Source: Gammaproteobacteria bacterium (GTDB taxonomy: Bacteria; Pseudomonadota; Gammaproteobacteria; Chromatiales; Chromatiaceae). Taken from it: a DNA stretch of 53,983 nt. Positions 44,368 to 51,416 of this stretch are shown here, in pieces. The position numbers were made by a program, and so were the translations under genes. Under the pieces are notes generated by a model that was given only the letters and a program-made list of their open reading frames with translations, did no database searches and was not told the origin of the DNA. Each line of letters starts with the position of its first letter. Position 1 is the stretch's first letter. The stretch is from the NCBI GenBank assembly GCA_020445335.1, contig JAGRGU010000012.1:260-54242 (forward strand). The letters are read 5' to 3'.

Positions 44368-45675
44368 ATGAAACGACCCGAACTGCTTTCCCCTGCCGGC
44401 ACGCTCAAGAACATGCGCTACGCATTCGCCTACGGCGCTGACGCGGTTTATGCCGGTATGCCGCGCTACAGTCTGCGCGTGCGCAACAACGATTTTCTGC
44501 AGGGGAACCTGCGCATCGGCATCGCCGAGGCCAGGGCTCAGGGCAAGCGCTTCTATCTGGCCTGCAACCTGATGCCGCACGGCGCCAAGCTGAAAACCTT
44601 TATCGACGATATCGATCCGGTGGTGGCGCTGGGCCCCGATGCCCTGATCATGTCCGACCCGGGCCTGATCATGCTGGTGCGCGAGCGCTGGCCCGAGCTG
44701 CCGATCCATCTCTCGGTGCAGGCCAATACCGTTAACGCCGCAGCGGTACGTTTCTGGCAGCAGGCCGGGCTCAGCCGGGTGATCCTGTCGCGTGAACTAT
44801 CGCTCGACGAGGTGGCCGATATCCGCCAGGCATGCCCGCAGATGGAGCTCGAGGTGTTCGTTCACGGCGCTCTCTGTATCGCCTACTCCGGGCGATGTCT
44901 GCTCTCCGGCTACTTCAATCACCGCGATGCCAACCAGGGCAGCTGCACCAACTCCTGCCGCTGGGATTACCAGCTCGGGGAGGGTGGCTGCGGTGAAGAG
45001 GCGAGCGGCCTCTCGCAGTCGGGACAGCGTCGTCACCCCGAGGCTGATCGCGTCTACCTGCTGCAGGAACGCGAGCGACCCGGAGAGTTCATGCCGGTGT
45101 TCGAGGACGAGATGGGCACCTACATCATGAACTCCAAGGATCTGCGTGCGGTGGAGCATGTCCAGCGTCTGGTCGAGATCGGCATCGACTGCCTCAAGAT
45201 CGAGGGCCGGACCAAATCGCACTACTACGCGGCGCGGACCACCAGCGTCTACCGCCAGGCGATCGACGACGCGGTGGCCGGTCGCCGCTTCCGCCCGGAA
45301 CTGATGACGGCGCTCGAAGGGCTCGCCAATCGCGGCTATACCGACGGCTTCTACCAGCGCCACGCGACCCATGAGCTGCAGAACTACCGCGAGAGCGCAT
45401 CGCGCGACATGCGCCGGCAGTTCGTGGCTGAGGTTTCGGCATACGATCCCGACCGCGGCTGGATGGAGCTGGAGATCAAGAACAAACTGAAAGTGGGTGA
45501 TCGCCTGGAGTTGCTGACCCCGGACGGAAGCCACAGCTTCTTGCTGGCGCAGATGGAAGACCTGCAGGGGGCTTCGATGGACGAGGCGCCCGGTGGCGGC
45601 TACCGGGTACGCGTGCCCGCGCCACACCCGGAGCCGGGCATGGGATTGATCGCCAAGGAGCTGGACGCCGGTTGA
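44368..45675 (+). CDS. trhP: U32-family tRNA hydroxylation protein TrhP
   Basis: A 435-residue U32 peptidase-like protein starting MKRPELLSPAGTLKNMRYAF. Family marks are GADAVYAGMPRYSLRVRNN, the EVFVHGALCIAYSGRCLLSG motif and the Cys cluster GSCTNSCRWDY. This is the TrhP (YegQ) branch, which needs prephenate for 5-hydroxylation of uridine 34 in several tRNAs; the Cys residues probably hold an iron-sulfur cluster. E. coli YegQ has 453 residues. It converges on the DUF3549 gene with 8 nt between. Confidence 0.92.
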   Translation: MKRPELLSPAGTLKNMRYAFAYGADAVYAGMPRYSLRVRNNDFLQGNLRIGIAEARAQGKRFYLACNLMPHGAKLKTFIDDIDPVVALGPDALIMSDPGLIMLVRERWPELPIHLSVQANTVNAAAVRFWQQAGLSRVILSRELSLDEVADIRQACPQMELEVFVHGALCIAYSGRCLLSGYFNHRDANQGSCTNSCRWDYQLGEGGCGEEASGLSQSGQRRHPEADRVYLLQERERPGEFMPVFEDEMGTYIMNSKDLRAVEHVQRLVEIGIDCLKIEGRTKSHYYAARTTSVYRQAIDDAVAGRRFRPELMTALEGLANRGYTDGFYQRHATHELQNYRESASRDMRRQFVAEVSAYDPDRGWMELEIKNKLKVGDRLELLTPDGSHSFLLAQMEDLQGASMDEAPGGGYRVRVPAPHPEPGMGLIAKELDAG

Positions 45676-45683
45676 ACCCTGCC

Positions 45684-46751
45684 TCAGCCGCTGCCGAGCT
45701 GCCGGAAGAAGGCGCCGACCGCGCTGGAGAGTTCCGCCGAGCGCGCGGGATTGCGCAGGCCGGCGAGCAGCGGCTCGCGCATCCCCGGGATGAAGAGCAG
45801 ATCCGCCAGGCAGTGGTCGAAGAAAGCCTGCCCCTGGTTGTTGCGCGCCAGCCGCTCGAGAAAGGGGGCGGTCATCTCCGCGCCGGCAAGCTGTTGCCAG
45901 GCACGTGCGGCGAGAGCGGCCAGAACATCCGCCTCGGTGGCCAGCGGATGGTCGAGAACCTCCTGCAGCAGCTGACGGCGCGCGGTCTGCGAAACCGATC
46001 TGGAGATGGCGCGCACCAGCGCCGCGAGCACGCTGACAGAGGGGGGCGAATGGCATAGGCTCGCCCTCGCCGCCCTGAGCAGCGCGCTGCTCAGGGCGGC
46101 GTCAATCGGTTCGTTCTCCAGGCAGTGACAGAGCGCCACCAGCGGTCTGTCTGGCAGTTGCGGCAGGGCTTGGCGCAACATCGCGCTGTTGTCGTCCTGG
46201 TCGAAACGGGCGGCGACGTCGGCGATTCCCTGGTAACCGATGAACGGCCACTGATCCCATCCCAATTCACCGCTGAAGTAGGCGCGCGCATGAGCGTAGT
46301 GGCGCGAGGGTGCCGCCTTCAAATGGCGCGAGATGCGTGCATGGAAGACCGCCAGTCGATCATCGCGCGGCTTGAAACTGTAGGGGTTGTCCTGCAGTGC
46401 CGCCTCCATCTTCCCCCCCTCCCTGGCCGCCTGCAGGTTGACGCCGACGCGCTCGACCAGGCGATGCATGAAATCGTCGCGGGCGGCCTGGTTGAGTTTC
46501 GCCTGCTCGTCGAGCGGAAACCGGAGAAACCAGACGAAGGGCTCGCTCTCGGGCTGCGGTTCCTGAAACAGCAGCGCGAACCACGCCTGCCGATGCAGCG
46601 GGGTCGGGTAGGGGATCTCGCTCTGCTCGAAGCGCAGAAACCGTTCGCCGGGGATCTTCAGCAGATGGCGCCCCATGTCGAAGGTTCGCAGCCGCGCCCC
46701 GGTTGCGGCGAGAAACTCGTACAGCGTCGATATCTCCGCTCTCTGGGGCAT
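45684..46751 (-). CDS. DUF3549 family protein
   Basis: A 355-residue soluble protein beginning ISTLYEFLAATGARLRTFDM, then FEQSEIPYPTPLHRQAWFA and FVWFLRFPLDEQAKLNQAAR. This matches DUF3549, a conserved gammaproteobacterial family of unknown function, largely alpha-helical in its second half. It starts 4 nt after ycgN, which gives a two-gene operon seen widely in the class. Confidence 0.8.
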   Translation of the reverse strand: MPQRAEISTLYEFLAATGARLRTFDMGRHLLKIPGERFLRFEQSEIPYPTPLHRQAWFALLFQEPQPESEPFVWFLRFPLDEQAKLNQAARDDFMHRLVERVGVNLQAAREGGKMEAALQDNPYSFKPRDDRLAVFHARISRHLKAAPSRHYAHARAYFSGELGWDQWPFIGYQGIADVAARFDQDDNSAMLRQALPQLPDRPLVALCHCLENEPIDAALSSALLRAARASLCHSPPSVSVLAALVRAISRSVSQTARRQLLQEVLDHPLATEADVLAALAARAWQQLAGAEMTAPFLERLARNNQGQAFFDHCLADLLFIPGMREPLLAGLRNPARSAELSSAVGAFFRQLGSG

Positions 46752-46755
46752 GCCT

Positions 46756-47187
46756 TCAGCGAATCCAGTCGACCAGGTAGTGGCTGTGATCCGCGGCCTC
46801 CAGCTCGCTGACGGCGAACCGACCGATGAACTGCCCGGCGCGATCGACGCTCCCGGGGTCGCCGCTGATCAGCGGGTGCCAATCCGGCAGCGGCTTGCCC
46901 TCCGCCAGCAGACGGTACGCGCAGCTCTGCGGCAGCCAGTCGGGTTCATCGAGCATATCGGGCGACAGCGATACGCACTCCGGCTGATTGCTGAGCCGGT
47001 TCGGATAATCCGCGCAGGCGCCGCTGGTGCGCTCCAGATAGCGGCAGCAGACCAGGGTGAACTGCAGTTCCCGGCTCCCCCGTGCCTGGTAACGATGCAG
47101 ACAGCATTTGCCGCAGCGGTCGCACAGCGCTTCCCACTCGTCACTGCTCATCTGTCGCAGGGTTTTGGTTTGCCAGAAATTTTTCAT
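46756..47187 (-). CDS. ycgN: YcgN family cysteine-cluster protein (UPF0260)
   Basis: A 143-residue protein with the UPF0260 pattern: FWQTKTLRQMSSDEWEALCD, then CGKCCLHR and later Cys in VCCRYL, CADYPNR and CAYRLLAEGKPLPDWHPL. The clustered Cys point to a metal, perhaps an iron-sulfur site (family CxxCxxCC). Function unknown. The ATG at 47187 is chosen because the residues before it are not conserved; the frame is open to 47235. Confidence 0.9.
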   Translation of the reverse strand: MKNFWQTKTLRQMSSDEWEALCDRCGKCCLHRYQARGSRELQFTLVCCRYLERTSGACADYPNRLSNQPECVSLSPDMLDEPDWLPQSCAYRLLAEGKPLPDWHPLISGDPGSVDRAGQFIGRFAVSELEAADHSHYLVDWIR

Positions 47188-47405
47188 CGCTTCGACGCCG
47201 GCGGGCTGATCTGATTCGGGCACTACTATGCACAATCCCGGCGCCGCTTTGAAGCCGGGTGTCGATTTTTCCGTGTCGGATCTTGACCGATTAGGGGCGC
47301 CCCTTGTAAGTCATTGATTTAAATGAACTGAGGCGAGTCGTGTAAATTTTGTACAATCTAAAGGCAATGCTGCAATCACAAGCCATCGGGGCCTCTATCC
47401 CCCTC

Positions 47406-47440
47406 TTTTTCACAGTGTTATCCACAGCTGCTGTGGAAAA
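47406..47440. promoter_or_regulatory. Cluster of three DnaA-box-like sites
   Basis: TTTTTCACA (47406-47414), TTATCCACA (47418-47426, the perfect E. coli consensus) and TTTTCCACA on the minus strand (47432-47440) all fit the relaxed rule TTWTNCACA. The second and third face each other across 5 bp and include the perfect inverted repeat CCACAGC-T-GCTGTGG. The AT-richer upstream part (47305-47365) holds a TACAAT at 47352-47357. The cluster is 170 bp before xerD and may be a DnaA-regulated promoter or a DnaA reservoir site. Confidence 0.6.
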
Positions 47441-47610
47441 CCCGGAGAGTGGATTTCCGCTCGGGGCGGGAGGTGAATTCAGGCGTGGGGCGGGTTTGCG
47501 AAAGCGCCGGCAATGATGGCTCCCGGGGCGGGGAGCGCTATCATACGAGCCATGAATTTCAGACTGATACGAAGCCTTCGTGGAGACCCTATGAAGGGCC
47601 TTGGCGCGAC

Positions 47611-48510
47611 ATGACGGAGGAGGACCAGAGAGTCATCGAACGCTTTGCCGACGCGCTCTGGATGGAGCGCGGATTGAGCGAAAATACGCTGGCCGCCTAT
47701 CGCTCCGACCTGGGGATACTGGCCACATGGTTGCGCCGGACGCGCGCCACCGGTCTGCTGCAGGTGGAGCGTGCGGATCTGCTGGCGTTTCTTGCCACGC
47801 AATCGCAGCAGGGGCGCAAGGCCCGCTCCAGCGCACGCCTGCTCTCCGCTTTGCGCCAGTTCTACCGCCACGCGGTGCGCGAAGGCTGGCTGCGGCAGGA
47901 TCCGAGCGCCCGGGTCGAGGCGCCAAAACTGGGTCGGCCGCTGCCAAAATCGTTGACCGAGGCCGAGGTCGAGGCGCTGTTGGAAGCGCCCCGTATCGAG
48001 GATCCGGAGGGCGAGCGCGACCGGGTCATGCTGGAGGTGCTGTACGCCACTGGGCTGCGCGTCTCCGAATTGGTGGGGCTGACGCTCGACCAGGTCGAAC
48101 TGCGACGGGGGCTGGTGCGGGTGACCGGCAAGGGCGGCAAGGAGCGGCTGGTGCCGCTGGGCGAAGAGGCACTCGACTGGCTGAGACGTTTTCTGCTCTC
48201 GGGCCGTAGTGCGCTGCTCGGCGGGCAGCTGTGCGATGCGCTGTTTCCGACCCGGCGCGGAGCCGGCATGACCCGCCAGGCGTTCTGGTACCGCATCAAG
48301 AAGCACGCGCTCGGCGCCGGTATCCGCAAGTCGATCTCGCCGCACACCCTGCGGCACGCCTTCGCCACCCACCTGCTCGACCACGGTGCCGACCTGCGCG
48401 TGGTGCAGATGCTGCTGGGTCACAGCGATCTCTCCACCACCCAGATCTACACCCACGTGGCACAGGAGCGGTTGCGCAACCTGCACCGCAAACACCATCC
48501 GCGCGGTTGA
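47611..48510 (+). CDS. xerD: Tyrosine recombinase XerD
   Basis: A 299-residue integrase-family recombinase of the usual XerD length. Core-binding domain (about 7-95) and catalytic domain with R150 ([12 protein letters not shown]), K174 ([12 protein letters not shown]), H245/R248 ([12 protein letters not shown]), H271 ([13 protein letters not shown]) and nucleophile Y280. With XerC it resolves chromosome dimers at dif. The frame is open from 47449, but the ATG at 47611 gives the family N-terminus. yajQ and dsbC follow on the same strand. Confidence 0.93.
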   Translation: MTEEDQRVIERFADALWMERGLSENTLAAYRSDLGILATWLRRTRATGLLQVERADLLAFLATQSQQGRKARSSARLLSALRQFYRHAVREGWLRQDPSARVEAPKLGRPLPKSLTEAEVEALLEAPRIEDPEGERDRVMLEVLYATGLRVSELVGLTLDQVELRRGLVRVTGKGGKERLVPLGEEALDWLRRFLLSGRSALLGGQLCDALFPTRRGAGMTRQAFWYRIKKHALGAGIRKSISPHTLRHAFATHLLDHGADLRVVQMLLGHSDLSTTQIYTHVAQERLRNLHRKHHPRG

Positions 48511-48616
48511 AAAGGCGTTGCAGAGCGCCGCGGCGGTGGTCATCCGCGCCGGATGTGTTAGCCTTGCGCGGTTGCCGCGGTCGGCGTGACCGAGCGGATA
48601 GATCCAGGAGTTTGCC

Positions 48617-49099
48617 ATGCCCTCATTCGATGTCGTCTCCGAAGTGGACCTTCAGGAGGTACGCAACGCGGTCGATCAGGCCAATCGCGAAGTGACCACG
48701 CGTTTCGACTTCAAGGGCGTGAGCGCCAGTTTCGAGCTGCAGGGTGCGGAGATCACATTGCGCGCGGAGGAGGAGTTCCAACTCAGGCAGATGCGGGATA
48801 TTTTGCGCCAAAAGCTGGTCAAACGAGGTGTTGACGTCGGCAGCATGGAGGTCGGTAACAGCGACAGCAGTCTCAACGCCGCACGCCAGCAGGTGACGAT
48901 GAAGCAGGGCATCGCCACCGAACAGGCCAAGCGTATGATCAAGGCGATCAAAGGTGCCAAGATCAAGGTGCAGGCGCAGATGCAGGGCGACCAGCTGCGC
49001 GTGACGGGCAAGAGTCGCGACGATCTGCAGCAGGTGATCGCGCTATTGAAGGGGGGGGACTATGGTCTGCCCCTGCAGTTCAACAACTTCCGGGATTGA
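48617..49099 (+). CDS. yajQ: YajQ family nucleotide-binding protein
   Basis: A 160-residue YajQ/UPF0234 protein beginning [20 protein letters not shown], with [18 protein letters not shown] and [15 protein letters not shown] near the end. The fold is two ferredoxin-like domains; a relative in Xanthomonas binds cyclic di-GMP, others bind tRNA or nucleotides. AGGAG at 48606-48610 is the ribosome binding site. dsbC starts 5 nt later. Confidence 0.93.
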   Translation: MPSFDVVSEVDLQEVRNAVDQANREVTTRFDFKGVSASFELQGAEITLRAEEEFQLRQMRDILRQKLVKRGVDVGSMEVGNSDSSLNAARQQVTMKQGIATEQAKRMIKAIKGAKIKVQAQMQGDQLRVTGKSRDDLQQVIALLKGGDYGLPLQFNNFRD

Positions 49100-49104
49100 A
49101 AGCC

Positions 49105-49854
49105 ATGTCTTATCGAATCACGAAAATCTTATCCCTCCTCGGAGTGGTGCTGGCGCTGGCCGGCATGCCTGTGGCTGCGGCCGACAGCGAGGGTGCCGCG
49201 AAAGTCCGCAACAGCCTCGGCATGCTGTTGCCGGGCCTCAGGTTCGGCGAGATAACCGCCTCACCGATCCCAGGTCTCTACGAGGTGGTGATCGGGCACA
49301 AGCTGGCCTATGTCTCCGAGGATGGCCGTTACCTGATGCAGGGGACACTGCTCGACATCGAGCTGCAGCGGAATCTGACCGAGCCGCGACTCAACGCGAT
49401 CAAATCCAAAGCGATCACCGGCCTGGACGAGAACCTGATGGTGATCTTCGGGCCGGAAAAGGAGCCGGCAAAGCACAATGTCACCGTCTTCACCGATATC
49501 GACTGCGGATACTGCCGCAAGCTGCACAGCGAGATCGACAGCTATCTGGAGAAGGGGATTCGCATCCGCTACCTCTTCTACCCGCGCGCCGGCATCGGCA
49601 GCAACTCCTTCAAGAAAGCGGTATCGGTCTGGTGCGCCGACGACCGCAAGGCGGCGATGACGGCGGCCAAGGCGGGCAAGGCGATCGAGGAGCGGGAGTG
49701 CGACAACCCGGTGCGTGCAGATCTGGCGCTGGGCGAGCAGCTGGGGGTAAGCGGCACGCCCAACATCGTGCTCGACAACGGCAAGATGATCCCCGGCTAC
49801 ATCCCCGCCGACCGGCTGCTGGCGATCCTCGACAGCGAGGGCAGCAAGCGCTGA
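49105..49854 (+). CDS. dsbC: Thiol:disulfide interchange protein DsbC
   Basis: A 249-residue periplasmic disulfide isomerase: signal peptide (about 1-29, ending GMPVAAA), N-terminal dimerisation domain (about 30-105) and a thioredoxin domain with active site CGYC (C134/C137, FTDIDCGYCRKLH) and cis-Pro loop SGTPNIVL. It repairs wrong disulfides in exported proteins and is kept reduced by DsbD. The xerD-dsbC link is ancient in gammaproteobacteria; yajQ is inserted here. An intrinsic terminator follows. Confidence 0.93.
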   Translation: MSYRITKILSLLGVVLALAGMPVAAADSEGAAKVRNSLGMLLPGLRFGEITASPIPGLYEVVIGHKLAYVSEDGRYLMQGTLLDIELQRNLTEPRLNAIKSKAITGLDENLMVIFGPEKEPAKHNVTVFTDIDCGYCRKLHSEIDSYLEKGIRIRYLFYPRAGIGSNSFKKAVSVWCADDRKAAMTAAKAGKAIEERECDNPVRADLALGEQLGVSGTPNIVLDNGKMIPGYIPADRLLAILDSEGSKR

Positions 49855-49881
49855 CGCCGCCCTGCAGCTGCGTTGAGAGAG

Positions 49882-49904
49882 GGGCGTCCGCGGGACGCCC
49901 TTTT
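49882..49904 (+). terminator. Intrinsic terminator after dsbC
   Basis: GGGCGTCC (49882-49889) and GGACGCCC (49893-49900) form an 8-bp stem around GCG, followed directly by TTTT. It lies 28 nt after the dsbC stop and ends the xerD/yajQ/dsbC run. Confidence 0.8.
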
Positions 49905-49984
49905 CAATTGCCGCGGCCGCATCCGGTTCAAGTCCACCGGCGGCCGGCCGACTAACGACGGGAGCGTTCAAGATCCCTATCTCT

Positions 49985-50755
49985 ATGCCCGATACCACCA
50001 CCAAGCAGTTTGTCTGCCGCAGCGACAGGGGGCTGGTCAGGGCGATCAACGAGGACTCTGTCGGGGTGGACAGGGAGCTCGGTCTGGTGGTGCTGGCCGA
50101 TGGTATGGGCGGCTATCAGGCTGGAGAGATCGCCAGCGCATTGGCGGTCTCGACCATTACGGGCCGCTACCGTCAGCAACCGGATCTGGAGCCGGCGACA
50201 GCGGTCGTCGCAGCCAATCAGGCGATCCTCGCGGCGATAGCAGCTGACGCCGGGCTGCAGGGGATGGGGACGACTTTGGTGATCGGTCGCTTCGACGATG
50301 ACCACCTGCACTACGCCCACGTCGGCGACTCCCGACTCTACCGCTGGCGTGACGGTGAACTACGCCAGCTGACCAATGACCATAGCATGATTCAGCAACT
50401 GCTGGACGAGGGTCGATTCCCTTCGCGTCCGGCGGCGATCAGAGCCGGGGTCAAGGCCAATCTGCTGACCCGTGGTGTGGGGCTCAACGCAGATCTGCGC
50501 GTCGACAGCGCCAGTGTGCGGGTGCGCGCGGGCGACCGCTTTCTGTTCTGCTCGGATGGGCTCAGCAACATGCTCTCTCACCGCACCATCGCCCGGGTGG
50601 TGGGAGAATACATGGATCGGCTGGAAGCGGCCTGTGACAGGCTGCTGAGACTGGCGCTCGAGCGCGGCGGGTATGATAATGTTTCATTGGCGCTGGTCGG
50701 GGTGGGACAAGCGTCTGTCGAAGGGGAGGCTGCCAGGGGTGGGAATGCAGTTTAA
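49985..50755 (+). CDS. PP2C-type serine/threonine phosphatase (Stp/PrpC)
   Basis: A 256-residue cytosolic PP2C phosphatase with the usual motifs: SDRGLVRAINEDSVG, LADGMGGYQAGEIAS, HVGDSRLYRWRDGELRQLTNDH and FLFCSDGLSNML. The metal-binding aspartates are in place. It removes phosphate from Ser/Thr, usually against a Hanks-type kinase such as PpkA or PknB; no such kinase lies in the window. The overlapping FHA gene suggests that the kinase-phosphatase-FHA set is split elsewhere in the genome. Confidence 0.9.
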   Translation: MPDTTTKQFVCRSDRGLVRAINEDSVGVDRELGLVVLADGMGGYQAGEIASALAVSTITGRYRQQPDLEPATAVVAANQAILAAIAADAGLQGMGTTLVIGRFDDDHLHYAHVGDSRLYRWRDGELRQLTNDHSMIQQLLDEGRFPSRPAAIRAGVKANLLTRGVGLNADLRVDSASVRVRAGDRFLFCSDGLSNMLSHRTIARVVGEYMDRLEAACDRLLRLALERGGYDNVSLALVGVGQASVEGEAARGGNAV

Positions 50756-51416
50756 ACTCGTTATCATGCAGCGGAATGGGGTCAGCGACGAGATGCCGCT
50801 CGAAGCAAGCCGCATCTCGATCGGCCGCGAGCAGGGGTGTGACATCGTGCTGCGCGATCCGTCGGTGAGCCGCCAGCATGCGCGTCTTCTGCGGGTGCTC
50901 GATCACTACTACCTGGAAGATCTGAACAGCACCAACGGCACCCAGCTCAACCAGAAAAACGTCTCCAAGCACCTCCTCAAGGATGGTGACCAGCTCAAGA
51001 TCGGCAGCTTCGACATGCGATTCGAGGCCGAGCGCAGCCAGCCGGTGGTGGCGCCGCAGGCACCCCTCCGTGAGGAGCCGTCGCCTGCGCCAAGCGGTGA
51101 ACAGCAGAAGCACGAACGCGACACCCTGTCGCCGCGCGCCCAGAACCTGGCCAAATCCGCCAAGCTGCGCTTTTTTCGCGGTCCGAACGCCGGGCAGACG
51201 GAGATCCTGCAGCGCGCGCTCTACACCATCGGACAACCGGGCGGCGAGGTGGCGGCGATTGCGCGTCGGCCGCAGGGTTTCTTTCTGCTGCATATCGGCG
51301 GCGACCGCTACCCTATGATCAATAACAAGCCGGTAGACTCGGTCGCGGGTGTCAAATTGAACGAGGGCGACGTGGTCGAGGTGGGCGAGAACCTCGCGGA
51401 AATCTCTTTTCCCTGA
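50745..51416 (+). CDS. FHA-domain protein with second degenerate FHA-like domain
   Basis: A 223-residue protein. Residues about 1-90 are an FHA domain: ISIGREQGCDIVLRDPSVSR and QHARLLRV, then LEDLNSTNGTQLNQ, with the phosphothreonine-binding Arg, Ser and Asn in place. A linker rich in Pro/Glu/Ser follows, then a second region (about 135-223; LRFFRGPNAGQTEILQRALY, INNKPVDSVAGVKLNEGDVV) that looks like a worn FHA fold lacking the binding residues. It overlaps the phosphatase gene by 11 nt, so the two are a translation-coupled phospho-signalling pair. Its stop abuts the mutS stop. Confidence 0.88.
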   Translation: MQFKLVIMQRNGVSDEMPLEASRISIGREQGCDIVLRDPSVSRQHARLLRVLDHYYLEDLNSTNGTQLNQKNVSKHLLKDGDQLKIGSFDMRFEAERSQPVVAPQAPLREEPSPAPSGEQQKHERDTLSPRAQNLAKSAKLRFFRGPNAGQTEILQRALYTIGQPGGEVAAIARRPQGFFLLHIGGDRYPMINNKPVDSVAGVKLNEGDVVEVGENLAEISFP

